Positions 18,142 through 26,496 of a stretch of 64,000 nucleotides of DNA are shown one piece after another (positions within the stretch are counted from its first letter, which is position 1; every line of letters begins with the position of its first letter). This DNA is from CAVRTM01 sp963696105 (GTDB taxonomy: Bacteria; Actinomycetota; Actinomycetes; Actinomycetales; Dermatophilaceae): assembly GCA_963696105.1 (NCBI GenBank), contig CAVOIP010000004.1, positions 496,001 to 560,000 on the forward strand, given 5' to 3'. Below the pieces are notes generated by a model. It had not been told where the DNA came from and searched no databases. It saw nothing but the letters and a program-made list of their open reading frames with translations. The translations under genes were made by a program, and so were the position numbers.

Positions 18142-18633
18142 ATGAGTGCCACCGACGATCTCCTGACCAACGCCCGGGCCTACGCCGACCGGTTCGACCG
18201 CGGCGACCTGCCGATGCCGCCCGCGCTGCAGGTGGCGGTCGTCGCGTGCATGGACGCGCGGCTGGACCCGCAGGCGCTGCTGGGCCTGCGGGAGGGGGAC
18301 GCCCACGTGATCCGCAACGCCGGCGGAGTCGTGACCGAGGACGCGATCCGCTCCCTGGCCATCAGCCAGCGTCTGCTCGGCACGCGCGAGATCGTCCTGA
18401 TCCACCACACCGACTGCGGGATGCTGACGTTCACCGACGACGACTTCAAGGCCCAGGTCGAGGCGGACACCGGGCTGCGGCCCCCGTGGTCGCCGGAGTC
18501 CTTCCGCGACCCGGCCGGGGACGTGCGCCAGTCCCTGGGCCGCCTCCGGGCCAGCCCGTTCGTCCCGCACAAGGACCAGGTGCGGGGCTTCGTGTACTCG
18601 GTCACCGACGGCACCCTGACCGAGGTGTCCTGA
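18142..18633 (+). CDS. Beta-class carbonic anhydrase
   Basis: A 163-residue zinc enzyme interconverting CO2 and bicarbonate. The beta-class zinc ligands are visible: CMDARLDP (Cys and the catalytic Asp-Arg dyad, about residues 35-42) and HHTDCGM (His and Cys, about 90-96). HVIRNAGG matches the family. Its small size matches the short actinobacterial beta-CAs (Rv1284 type). It follows the RNB gene after 57 bases with GGAGGACGAGC upstream of ATG 18142. Confidence 0.93.
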   Translation: MSATDDLLTNARAYADRFDRGDLPMPPALQVAVVACMDARLDPQALLGLREGDAHVIRNAGGVVTEDAIRSLAISQRLLGTREIVLIHHTDCGMLTFTDDDFKAQVEADTGLRPPWSPESFRDPAGDVRQSLGRLRASPFVPHKDQVRGFVYSVTDGTLTEVS

Positions 18634-18664
18634 ACGGGGCGCCCCTGGCCGTATGCTGTGCGGC

Positions 18665-19086
18665 GGATGAGTCGGTCAGACGGTCGCGTCGATGCTGTGG
18701 TCCCGGGGTCCCGGGTAACGCACATCGCCGAGGAACGTCCGGGCTCCGCAGGGCAGGGTGGTGGCTAACGGCCACCCGGGGTGACCCGCGGGACAGTGCC
18801 ACAGAAAACAGACCGCCACGTCGAACCACCCGGCTCCGGCCGGGCAGGCGGCGCGGTAAGGGTGAAACGGTGGTGTAAGAGACCACCAGCACGCCAGGTG
18901 ACTGGCGTGGCTTGGTAAACCCCACCCGGAGCAAGGTCAGACAGCAAGCGCTCGAGGGCGGCCCGCCCGAGCTTGCGGGTAGACCGCTGGAGGTGCGCGG
19001 CAACGCGTACCCGAGATGGATGACCGTCCGTCGCCCGCCGGCAACGGCGGGCGTAGACAGAACCCGGCGTACCGACCGACTCATCC
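18665..19086 (+). ncRNA. rnpB: RNase P RNA (M1 RNA), bacterial type A
   Basis: Catalytic RNA of ribonuclease P, which matures tRNA 5' ends. Recognised from the conserved core: GAGGAACGTCCGGGCTCC near the 5' end, ACAGTGCCACAGAAAACAGACCGCC, GGTAAGGGTGAAACGGTGGTGTAAGAGACCACC and, at the 3' end, GATGGATGACCGTC and ACAGAACCCGGC. The termini pair (GGATGAGTCGGTC near 18665 with GACCGACTCATCC ending at 19086) as helix P1, which defines the limits and the plus strand. Any reading frames in this stretch are spurious. Confidence 0.96.
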
Positions 19087-19164
19087 ACCCCACCGCCTCT
19101 GACCTGCGGTTCGGCTGTCAGGTGCTGGCCTCGGTCCGCCGGGAGCCCGCAAAATCGCCGTGCA

Positions 19165-19926
19165 CTAATGCCCGACGTGCTCGCCGGGTGTGGCGACCGG
19201 TGCACCGGTCGCGCGCTCCAACTGAGTCTGCAGCGCGGCCACCTGGGCCGACAGCAGCGCGACGTCCCTTCGGGTAGCGGCCTGGGCGTCGTCCTCGACC
19301 TGCCTGACCTGGTCCAGCAGCCACGTCGCGAACGAGGCGGTGACCACCCCGAGCAGCGCGATCCCGGCCAGCATGAGGCCGACGGCCACGAACCGCCCGG
19401 TGGTGCTGACCGGGAACCGGTCGCCGTACCCGACGGTCATCACCGTGGTGCTGGCCCACCACAGGGCGTCGCCGAAGGTGGTGATGTTGGCCCCCTTGAC
19501 GCCTCGTTCGGCCTGGAGGGCCGCCAACGACGCGACGAGCAGCACCAGTGACGTCGCGCCGGCGACGTAGCAGGCGACCTTTCCGCGCAGGCTGCCGCCG
19601 GCGTACCGGTTCAGCACGCTGAGCAGGGCCAGCAGGCGCAGCAGCCGCAGCGGCCGCAGCAGGGGCAGCGCCACCACGGCCAGGTCGAGCAGGTTCTGGC
19701 GTACGAACACCCCGCGTCGGCGGGACAGCACGAGCCGGACGGCGTAGTCGACCGCGAACGCCGCCCAGGTGAGGGCGGTCAGGGCGCGGCAGGCCGCCAG
19801 CCATCCCGGCGGCAGGGCAGGGTTGAGGATGGGCCAGGCGTAGGCACCGAGAAAGAGCAGCGCGGCGCAGGACAGCGGCCAGTCCGCAGCCCGTTCCCAC
19901 GTCGCTCGGGCCGGCTCTTCGCTCAC
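19165..19926 (-). CDS. Voltage-gated-type potassium channel (6TM, TVGYGD filter)
   Basis: A 253-residue membrane protein with an S1-S4-like sensor region (about residues 12-110, including the basic stretch LLRPLRLLRLLALLSVLNR) followed by the pore. The pore helix and selectivity filter are STTVMTVGYGDRFPV (about 178-192), and the last helix is LMLAGIALLGVVTASFATWLL. The C-terminal tail is a probable coiled coil (QVRQVEDDAQAATRRDVALLSAQVAALQTQLE), likely for tetramer assembly. GTG at 19926 chosen because it directly precedes the conserved part. Confidence 0.9.
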   Translation of the reverse strand: MSEEPARATWERAADWPLSCAALLFLGAYAWPILNPALPPGWLAACRALTALTWAAFAVDYAVRLVLSRRRGVFVRQNLLDLAVVALPLLRPLRLLRLLALLSVLNRYAGGSLRGKVACYVAGATSLVLLVASLAALQAERGVKGANITTFGDALWWASTTVMTVGYGDRFPVSTTGRFVAVGLMLAGIALLGVVTASFATWLLDQVRQVEDDAQAATRRDVALLSAQVAALQTQLERATGAPVATPGEHVGH

Positions 19927-20201
19927 CGGTCGATCGTGACAGAGACCGGGCGGAGAATTGGCGTGTTGGGCCACGACGCCGGGGCTTGACCGGTCACCGG
20001 TTCGGGTGCCCGGTCCGGCGGGCAGGTGACTTCCCATCGTTGGGGGTGATGCGCAGGTCCCCATCCGCGTCGGTATTGCCACACGCGCGGCGCCTGCAGG
20101 CCGGACGGCGGGCTGCTGGTGGGCCTGTGGGACCCGCTGGCGCCGTGACGACGATCGTCACCGAACGCACGGTGCGCCACCTGGTCCGCGCCGGGCGCGA
20201 G

Positions 20202-20777
20202 CTACTGGCTGAACCCGGGGATGCCGACGCCTGCGTGGACCGGGCGCACCGACAGGTACGAGACCGCGCGTGAGGAGCAGACCAGCAGCGACTGCGAGAT
20301 GATCGACGCCTGCGAGGTGTTCGGCGGGAAGATCTGCAGCGCTGCGGCGGTGGTCGGGCGGCACGTGCGCGTGGGGAACACCCCGACGTCGGTGAGTCTC
20401 AGGACCGCGTGCGCCGTCGCGCCGGGCGCCAGAACCACTCGTGAGCTGGGACCACCCTCCCGGGTCGCGGGGCGGCCGAGAATGCGGTTGTGGGAGTCGA
20501 GCGCGGCCACGCCGGGGAACCCGAAGAGACTGCACGTCGTGCGCGACACGTTGGAGAACTCCAGCTGGTAGTAGAAGCTGCCGGCCGCGCCGTCGGAGGG
20601 AATGGCCTGCCACGCCGTCAGCTGCGTCGCTCGGCACGCAGGGACGACACGAGCGGGTGAGGTGGCCCCGGCGGGGGTCGAGGCGAACGCATGCGTGGTG
20701 GCGGCGGCACCGAGGGCGGCCGCCCCGAGGATGAGCGCGGCGCCGCGCCGGCGCATCCGCTCCAATGGACTGGACAT
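20202..20777 (-). CDS. Secreted DUF4232-like protein
   Basis: A 191-residue exported protein. A signal peptide spans residues about 1-35, with an Arg-rich n-region, Ala-rich core and probable cleavage after FAS-TPAGA. The mature part has the DUF4232 pattern: CRATQLTAWQ, FYYQLEFSNVSRTTCSLFGFPGVAALD, and PGATAHAVLRLTDV, with four conserved cysteines likely paired outside the cell. Function of the domain is unknown. ATG at 20777; the 247-base upstream gap to the divergent DUF5995 gene should contain its promoter. Confidence 0.82.
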   Translation of the reverse strand: MSSPLERMRRRGAALILGAAALGAAATTHAFASTPAGATSPARVVPACRATQLTAWQAIPSDGAAGSFYYQLEFSNVSRTTCSLFGFPGVAALDSHNRILGRPATREGGPSSRVVLAPGATAHAVLRLTDVGVFPTRTCRPTTAAALQIFPPNTSQASIISQSLLVCSSRAVSYLSVRPVHAGVGIPGFSQ

Positions 20778-21024
20778 ACCTTGAGAGTGCGCCTGAGCGC
20801 GGCGTACGTCGAGGGCCCAGAACGATCGCTCCGGAGCCGCTCGAGGGACGCTCGGCGACGTAGATCAGCACCCGGCGCCCTCGGACCCACCTGTGACTCT
20901 CGGGATCGAGGAGCAGCTCTACTCTTCCCCCGACGGCGTTGCGAGCCATGTCGGGCGTGACTGCTGACTCCGGGCGGCCCTGCGTCATAGTGGGCGAAGC
21001 AGGTTCAGCCTGGGAGGGGTTGCG

Positions 21025-21798
21025 GTGACCTTGCCCGACGACGAGCACCAGTCGCAGACCATCACGTCCGTGCTGGCAACCATGCAGGCGCGACTCGAGT
21101 CCGTGCCCCGGGGACGTCAGGCCCATCGGGCGTTCCTGGAGACGTATTGGCGGACCACGGCGGCCGTCGGCGTCGCGCTGCGCGAGGGGGCGTTCGAGGA
21201 CCCCGGCTGGGTCGAGGACTGGGACGTGGCCTTCGCGGGCCTCTATCTCGATGCGCTGGACGCGGACCGGGCCGGTGGAGTCGGCGTGCCGCGGCCATGG
21301 CGCCTCGCGTTCGACGCGCCCGCGACACTGCCACCGCTTCGTCACGTGCTGCTTGGGATCAACGCGCACATCAACTACGACCTGCCGCAGGCGCTGCTTG
21401 CCGTGATCTCCGACGACGAGTTCGCCGACCCCGTGCTGCTGGATCGGCGTCGGCGCGATCATGAGCGGATTGACGGGCTGCTCTCCGCCCGGGTGGCATC
21501 CGAGGACAGAGAGCTCGCCGCCCGCTCGTCCCGCACCATGGTCGACCGGGCACTCACGCCGCTGAACCGGATCGCCTCTCGGCGGTTCCTGCGCGAGGCA
21601 CGACAGAAGGTGTGGCACAACACCCTCGAACTTCAGCGTGCCCGCGTCGCCGGGCCCGATGCGTGGGTCGTCCGACTGGGCGAGCTGGAGGTGCTCAGCG
21701 CCGCCCGGATCGTTGACCTCCTCGCGCCGGGCCCAGTGCTCCTTCGGCTGGCTGTCGCAGGCTTTGGCGTGGTTCTGCCTCCGCCCGCGCAAGGCTGA
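21025..21798 (+). CDS. DUF5995 family protein
   Basis: A 257-residue protein with the central block LLGINAHINYDLPQALL that defines DUF5995-type proteins of Actinobacteria. No signal peptide, and only one hydrophobic segment near the end (VLLRLAVAGFGVVL). The several conserved His/Asp/Glu residues (AHINYD, RRRDHERID, HN) suggest a helical metal-binding fold, but no reaction is known. GTG at 21025, with GGGAGGGG about 8 bases upstream. Confidence 0.8.
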   Translation: MTLPDDEHQSQTITSVLATMQARLESVPRGRQAHRAFLETYWRTTAAVGVALREGAFEDPGWVEDWDVAFAGLYLDALDADRAGGVGVPRPWRLAFDAPATLPPLRHVLLGINAHINYDLPQALLAVISDDEFADPVLLDRRRRDHERIDGLLSARVASEDRELAARSSRTMVDRALTPLNRIASRRFLREARQKVWHNTLELQRARVAGPDAWVVRLGELEVLSAARIVDLLAPGPVLLRLAVAGFGVVLPPPAQG

Positions 21799-22060
21799 GC
21801 ACTGGACCGTCCAGCATCCCTGGTCGACACGCCAGGACGCTTCCAACGGCCAGGTGTCTGAGCTCCGCTGAGAGCGGGCCCCGCCTGTCGAACCTGGCTG
21901 GTCGCTCGCGAAGGGACGCAACTGTCCTCCCTGGCCGCCGCGTTGAACGGGAATGAGGTGCCCATCTGCCGCCGGGTCCGGGGCTGGCGCGCGTCCGCGT
22001 CGTACGCTGCTCATCCGGCGGCGGCGCACCAGCGCCGCTGCCCTCACGAACGGATCATCG

Positions 22061-22441
22061 GTGGCAACTTTCCTGGACAGCGTCGGTGTGGGCGAGCCGC
22101 AGCCCGACGGCAGCGTTCGACTGTCGGCGACGCCGGCGCACGCCAATCGCAACGACACCGTGCACGGCGGCTTGTTGGCGACGATGCTCGACGCGGCGAT
22201 GGGCGCAGCGGTGCGCTGCGGGCTGGACGAGGATCAGAGCGCCGCCACGGTGTCCATGACCGTCACCTATCTGGAGCCGGGTCGGGTGGGTGACGACCTC
22301 ACCGCGGTCGCCGAGGTGATGCAGCGCGGGTCGTCCCTGGTGATGGTGCAAGGTCATGTCGCGGCCGGCGGCGGCGACCGTGAGGCCTCGCGCACCATCG
22401 CCCATGCGGTGGCGACGTTCAGCGTCATCAGCGACTCCTGA
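22061..22441 (+). CDS. PaaI-type hotdog thioesterase
   Basis: A 126-residue hotdog-fold acyl-CoA thioesterase. HANRNDTVHGGLLATMLDAAMG carries the catalytic region with the HGG loop on the central helix, and the beta-strand block VSMTVTYLEPGRVGDDLTAVAEV follows. Substrate unknown; aromatic or short acyl-CoA is typical of PaaI-like members. The GTG at 22061 begins VATFLDSVGVGEPQ and fits the usual family start; the open frame extends upstream without coding character. Confidence 0.87.
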   Translation: MATFLDSVGVGEPQPDGSVRLSATPAHANRNDTVHGGLLATMLDAAMGAAVRCGLDEDQSAATVSMTVTYLEPGRVGDDLTAVAEVMQRGSSLVMVQGHVAAGGGDREASRTIAHAVATFSVISDS

Positions 22442-22450
22442 ACCCTTTGG

Positions 22451-22480
22451 CAGACCCAGACCCAGACCCAGACCCAGACC
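22451..22480. repeat. Hexanucleotide tandem repeat (CAGACC)5
   Basis: Five exact copies of CAGACC start 9 bases after the thioesterase stop. The repeat lies outside any supported gene. Slippage could make it length-variable between isolates. Confidence 0.85.
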
Positions 22481-22654
22481 CGGCCCCACGCCGCCAGCTC
22501 CCGCGACGGGATGGGTCCTGGGCTGCTGGTCTCGCAACCGCGGGCGCGACCGCAGGGGACAGGCGCGCAGTCCGTGTCGCTCTGGCGGCCTTGGGTGAGT
22601 TGCCGCCGCAGGTTCCGGCTCGTCAGTTCGGTCCGACAGAAAAAGGGCACGGGA

Positions 22655-22795
22655 ATGGCTGGGGGAGTTCGAGCCGTACGAGGACGGGGCGGGGAAGTAT
22701 CGCTTCCGCCTGAAGGCCGCCAACGGTGAGGTCATTGCGACAGGCGAGGCCTGCGAGAGCAAGGCGTCTGCGTTGAACCGGCGGCACCACCCCGC
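22655..22795 (+). pseudogene. DUF1508 (YegP-like) domain remnant
   Basis: Reading from about 22662 gives GEFEPYEDGAGKYRFRLKAA and then NGEVIATGEACESKASALN, a clear single DUF1508/UPF0339 repeat. No start codon exists in that frame. An ATG at 22655 begins M-A-G in another frame, and removing one G from the GGGGG run at about 22661 joins it to the domain as MAGEFEPYEDG, which is how this family usually starts. After the domain the frame stays open without family similarity. So it is either a frameshifted small gene or a fragment. Its ribosome binding site would be the AAAAAGGG about 7 bases upstream. Confidence 0.6.
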
Positions 22796-22869
22796 GAGGA
22801 GGATGACGGCGCCGACAGGGGCGGGAACGGTGAAGATGTCCACGTTCGCCGACTTTGGGGGTCTATCCC

Positions 22870-23399
22870 ATGTTCCGTCGTGCCGCCGCCCTGGCCAGCG
22901 CACCCGTTCTCGCCGCGCGTCTGCGCTCCTGGTCCCCTCCGCCGCCTCCGCCGCAGCTCCGCAGCGGGCCTGCAACGTCGTGCCGCTGACGTTCACGAAG
23001 TCCTACACGACCGGGCACGGACACTGGCAGACCAAGGCGAACCTGAAGGTCTACGACCTGTGCGACGCGGGCGCCTTCCGCGGCAAGGTCTTGATCCGGG
23101 GCACGCGTGGCACGACGGAAGGCGGCTTGTCGCCGTACAAGGTCAGCGTGCACTACAAGCGCCAGCTCGACACGGCGTTCTCCAGCTCGGGGGTCAGCGT
23201 CACGAAGCTGTCCCGGCAGCGTGACGGGTGGCGTCCCTACGACGTCACCGGCGACGACATCACCATGGAGCCCTCCGGTGGCTACTTCATCGAGGTCCGG
23301 GTGCGATGGACGGTGAGGGTGGGTGGCAGGAACTACACCAAGGACGTGATCTGCGACCGGATCCACGACAAGGGCAGCCAGGCCTACCTCTGCGTGTAG
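22870..23399 (+). CDS. Secreted protein of unknown function, one frameshift in the signal peptide
   Basis: ATG at 22870, preceded by GGGGG, begins MFRRAAALASAPVLAA, the start of a signal peptide. The continuation ALLVPSAASAAAPQRACN is in another frame, and adding one base near 22915 joins them. The mature protein (about 150 residues) has cysteines at RACN, YDLCDAG, DVICDRI and AYLCV, an even number that could form two disulfides, and beta-rich sequence (LKVYDLC, YKVSVHYKRQLDT, YFIEVRVRWTVRVGGRNY). I recognise no family. The frame break is near the gene start, so translation as displayed would fail. Confidence 0.65.
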
Positions 23400-23525
23400 T
23401 GCTTCTCCGCCATCCTCCCGGCGAACGAGCGACCTACCGGGACGGGACGCACGGCAGCGTGTCGAGGATGGTGGTGTCGTGGCTCACGGGTCGTCGACCC
23501 GCCCCGCCCACGATGAGGGCCGCCG

Positions 23526-24428
23526 TCAGGGCACCAGGACGAGCTTGCCGCGGACGTGACCGGCCCGGCTGATCCGGTAGGCCTCCGCGGCGCGCTCGAA
23601 CGGGAAGGTCTGGACCTTGATGACCAGGCTGTTGCGCTGGAGGAGGTCGGTCACCATGGCCAGCGCCTCTGTCGGATGGCTGTCGGCGCCGCCGCCGGTC
23701 ACCCGGGCCCCGGCGCTGCTGGCGGCGAAGTTGGCGATGGAGACCACCTGCGAAGGGTCGGCCACGAGGCCGACCAGGTCCTCGACCGGGGTCTTGCCTG
23801 CCACGTCGAGCACCGCGTCGACCGGGCCGCCGGCGGCCTCGCGCACGCGGATGGCGACCCCCTCGCCGTACAGGACGGGGGTCGCACCGATCTCGCGCAG
23901 GTAGCCGTGGTTCGCCTCGCTGGAGGAGGCGATGACCTTCGCGCCACGAGCGACCGCCATCTGCACCGTGGCCGCCCCGACCCCGCCGGCGCCGCCGTCG
24001 ACGAACACGGTGTTGCCGGCTCCGACGCCGAGCAGCCGCAGGCCACGCTCGGCGGTCTCGCCCGACACGCAGGCCGCGGCCGCGACCGCCCAGTCGATGG
24101 CCGACGGCTTCAGGGCCCACGCAGCCAGGACGGCGAGCTCCGCGTGGGTGTGCGCGCCGGTCCCCAGGACCTCGTCCCCGACAGCCACTCCCGAAACACC
24201 CTCACCGACCTCGTCGACCACCCCGGCGGCGTCGACCCCCAGCAGACCCAGCCCGTCCAAGGGCTCCCCGCCGGACATCGCCCCGGACAGGATCTTCCAG
24301 TCGATCGGGTTCACGCTCGCCGCGCGGACCGCGATCCGTATCTGCCCCGGACCTGGGTGGGGGTCGGGCGCCTCTCCCCAGGTCAGTGCTTCGGGGCCGC
24401 CGTAGGTCGTGAACTGCAACGCGTGCAT
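23526..24428 (-). CDS. NADP-dependent zinc-free alcohol dehydrogenase/quinone oxidoreductase family protein
   Basis: A 300-residue medium-chain dehydrogenase/reductase. The N-terminal GroES-like domain contains AVRAASVNPIDWKILSG and GLLGVDAAGVVDEVGEGV. The Rossmann domain has the cofactor loop VDGGAGGVGAATVQMA (about residues 143-158), and no zinc-ligand cysteines are present, so this is the quinone-oxidoreductase-like subgroup that uses NADPH. Substrate unknown. ATG at 24428. Divergent from the NHL gene across a 301-base gap. Confidence 0.9.
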   Translation of the reverse strand: MHALQFTTYGGPEALTWGEAPDPHPGPGQIRIAVRAASVNPIDWKILSGAMSGGEPLDGLGLLGVDAAGVVDEVGEGVSGVAVGDEVLGTGAHTHAELAVLAAWALKPSAIDWAVAAAACVSGETAERGLRLLGVGAGNTVFVDGGAGGVGAATVQMAVARGAKVIASSSEANHGYLREIGATPVLYGEGVAIRVREAAGGPVDAVLDVAGKTPVEDLVGLVADPSQVVSIANFAASSAGARVTGGGADSHPTEALAMVTDLLQRNSLVIKVQTFPFERAAEAYRISRAGHVRGKLVLVP

Positions 24429-24729
24429 CCCGGATCCTTCCCGTCGGCGCCGAGGCGGTCACGTCGGCCGCCCGGCGCGTTTATCCCGCCGGTCACTCCC
24501 CAGCGGCAAGCGCGCGGGCGCCAGACCTATTCCTTCCTCGGCCCGAACGGTGGTGGGAGCCACGCGCGGGCGAGGGTCTGCGCCGACGCCGCCCCGGCAG
24601 CTGTCGTGGCAGCGGCGCGCACGCGCGACGCCCGGCGAGACCTGAACCGGCGGACCCTGCAAACCGTGTCCACCTCACGCGGGTCGCGGACGCGACCGGC
24701 ACGCCGGAGGACGAAGGGAGCCCCCCCTC
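24429..24729. promoter_or_regulatory. Divergent intergenic region, oxidoreductase / NHL protein
   Basis: This 301-base gap separates two divergent genes and must hold both promoters. An AAGGAG ribosome binding site is visible just upstream of the NHL gene start. I see no RNA gene, operator-like palindrome or plausible additional ORF. Confidence 0.35.
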
Positions 24730-25878
24730 ATGACACTGCACACACCCCCTCTGGCCGGAGAAACCGGCGTCGGCGTCCGGCTTGCCACTGCGGTGGCCGC
24801 CGTCACTGCCGTCGTGGCGACCGCCGCTCCCGGAGCTGCCGCGACGTCGGCACCTCCCACGTTCCTCGGCCCGCTGCACACGGTCACGCGGGTGGCCAGC
24901 ACCGTGCCGGCCAACGGGGACCTGAACCCGTACGGCGTCGCGGTCGTCCCACGGACGCTGGGCCGCCTGCACAGGGGCGACATCCTGGTGAGCAACTTCA
25001 ACGACCGCAGCAACGCCCAGGGGACCGGCACCAGCGTCGTCGCGGTCTCGCCGACCGGCCGACGCGCTCTCTTCGCCCGGGTCGACCCGCACGCGCTGCC
25101 GGGGTCCTGCGTGGGTGGCGTCGGGCTGACGACGGCGCTCGGCGTGACCACGTCGGGCTGGGTCGTCGTCGGGAGCCTCCCGTCCCGGGACGGCACCGCA
25201 GCGACGGCCCGCGCGGGCTGCCTGCTCGTCCTCGACGACCGGGGGCGGGTACGGGAGACCCTCAGCGGGCACGGCATCAACGGGCCCTGGGACATGACCC
25301 TGGCAGAGCACGGCAACCGGGTGGACCTGTTCGTCAGCAACGTGCTCAACGGCACCGTCCGCGCCGCCGGGAAGGTCGTCCACCGCGGCACGGTCCTGCG
25401 CATCACGCTGGGGCTTCGGGGCGACCTGCCGCCGAAGCGGCTGTCGACGACCACCGTCGGTAGCGGCTTCGCCGAGCGCAGCGATCCTGCGGCACTCGTG
25501 GTCGGCCCCACCGGCGTGGGGCTGGGGCAGGACGACACCCTGTACGTCGCGGACACGGTGGACAACCGCCTGTCCGCCCTCCCGGACGTGTCCGACCGGA
25601 CCACCAGCGCCGGGCGCGGCCGCACGGTGAGCGCGGGCGGCGCGCTCGACGCGCCACTGGGACTGGCCCTCGCGCCGAACGGGCACCTCGTCACGGCCAA
25701 CGCCGGCAACGGCAACCTCGTCGAGACGACGCCCGCCGGCCGCCAGGTCGCCGTACGCACCGTGGACACCAGCGGCTCACCGCGCGGCGCGGGTGCCCTT
25801 TTCGGGCTGGCGATCCCGTCCCCACGCGCCGTGTACCTCGTCGACGACGCCACCAACACGCTGAAGCGGCTGCACTGA
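24730..25878 (+). CDS. Secreted NHL/SMP-30-like beta-propeller protein
   Basis: A 382-residue exported protein. The signal peptide ends near residue 40 (AAPGAAATSA). The remainder shows repeated propeller-blade patterns: LNPYGVAVVPRTLGRLHRGD, GINGPWDMTLAEHG, LFVSNVLNGTVR, DDTLYVADTVDNRLSALPDV, GLALAPNGHLVTANAGNGNL and FGLAIPSPRAVYLVDDATNTL. These suit a six-bladed propeller of the NHL/gluconolactonase-like class, a binding or lactonase scaffold outside the membrane; no catalytic assignment is possible. ATG at 24730 follows GAAGGAG. Confidence 0.8.
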   Translation: MTLHTPPLAGETGVGVRLATAVAAVTAVVATAAPGAAATSAPPTFLGPLHTVTRVASTVPANGDLNPYGVAVVPRTLGRLHRGDILVSNFNDRSNAQGTGTSVVAVSPTGRRALFARVDPHALPGSCVGGVGLTTALGVTTSGWVVVGSLPSRDGTAATARAGCLLVLDDRGRVRETLSGHGINGPWDMTLAEHGNRVDLFVSNVLNGTVRAAGKVVHRGTVLRITLGLRGDLPPKRLSTTTVGSGFAERSDPAALVVGPTGVGLGQDDTLYVADTVDNRLSALPDVSDRTTSAGRGRTVSAGGALDAPLGLALAPNGHLVTANAGNGNLVETTPAGRQVAVRTVDTSGSPRGAGALFGLAIPSPRAVYLVDDATNTLKRLH

Positions 25879-25963
25879 GAGGCTGCCCGGCGCCAGGACC
25901 GGGCGCGGTCGTCCGTGCGAGCGGCCGACGACGGACCGCTCTGCGTCCGCCCCAAGGCCCGCG

Positions 25964-26239
25964 TTAGCGGTGTGGGCGGTGCCACCAGCGGTGGTGCGTC
26001 GCCACCGGCACGCTCGGCGCGGCGGCCCACTGCATGGCGCACATGACGCACGTGGGCCGTCCGCAGCCCGGCGGCTGCTGACCCATCATCAGCCGGACGG
26101 AGCGCTCGAAGTAGTCGTCGGCGAGGTGCCGGACCAGGTCGTTCCGCCCCTCTGCCACGGCCGCGTTGACATCCCACACGTAGGAGTCGTGCAGCTCGGC
26201 CAGAACATCAACGAGGTCGTGCCTCAACGTGATCGTCAT
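25964..26239 (-). CDS. Hypothetical 91-residue protein with Cys motif
   Basis: A small protein I do not recognise. The N-terminal half is a likely helical pair (LRHDLVDVLAELHDSYVWDVNAAVAEGRNDLVRHLADDYF). The C-terminal half carries a possible metal site, CGRPTCVMC, followed by a His/Trp/Arg-rich tail (HHRWWHRPHR). ATG at 26239 has GAGGAGATGAC upstream. It is convergent with the NHL gene and divergent from the deacetylase gene. Confidence 0.6.
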   Translation of the reverse strand: MTITLRHDLVDVLAELHDSYVWDVNAAVAEGRNDLVRHLADDYFERSVRLMMGQQPPGCGRPTCVMCAMQWAAAPSVPVATHHRWWHRPHR

Positions 26240-26496
26240 CTCCTCGAGGGGGAACCGGAGCGGGTGTCGGCCGGGGTCCCATCATCCCATCCCTTCAGGC
26301 ACCCTTCGACGGCGCCGAGATGGCCTCGGGCGGCGACGTCGAGGTCGGTGGGATCGATGGCGATCGGCCCGTTCGCCGAGATGCCGTACGACGTTCCGGT
26401 GCAGTCCACCGGGACGGGCGAGAGTGGACAATTCCCGGGGCACGGACGAGGCTCGTTGTGCCGCGAGGAACCCGAAGGGAGCGTGAGCTCAGCCCG

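Noticed and set aside
15763..18570. A 935-codon minus-strand frame spanning yaaA and the antisense of the RNB and carbonic anhydrase genes
   Set aside because: Only its last 250 codons (yaaA) have protein-like composition; the rest is antisense to well-supported genes.
18634..19110. Small ORFs on both strands within the rnpB locus
   Set aside because: The stretch is RNase P RNA, recognised by its conserved core and pairing ends.
20145..20273. Short GTG-started plus-strand ORF of 42 codons (VTTIVTERTVRHLVRAGREL...)
   Set aside because: It overlaps the 3' end of the DUF4232-like gene by 72 bases, lacks a clear ribosome binding site and matches no family. Possible, but not supported.
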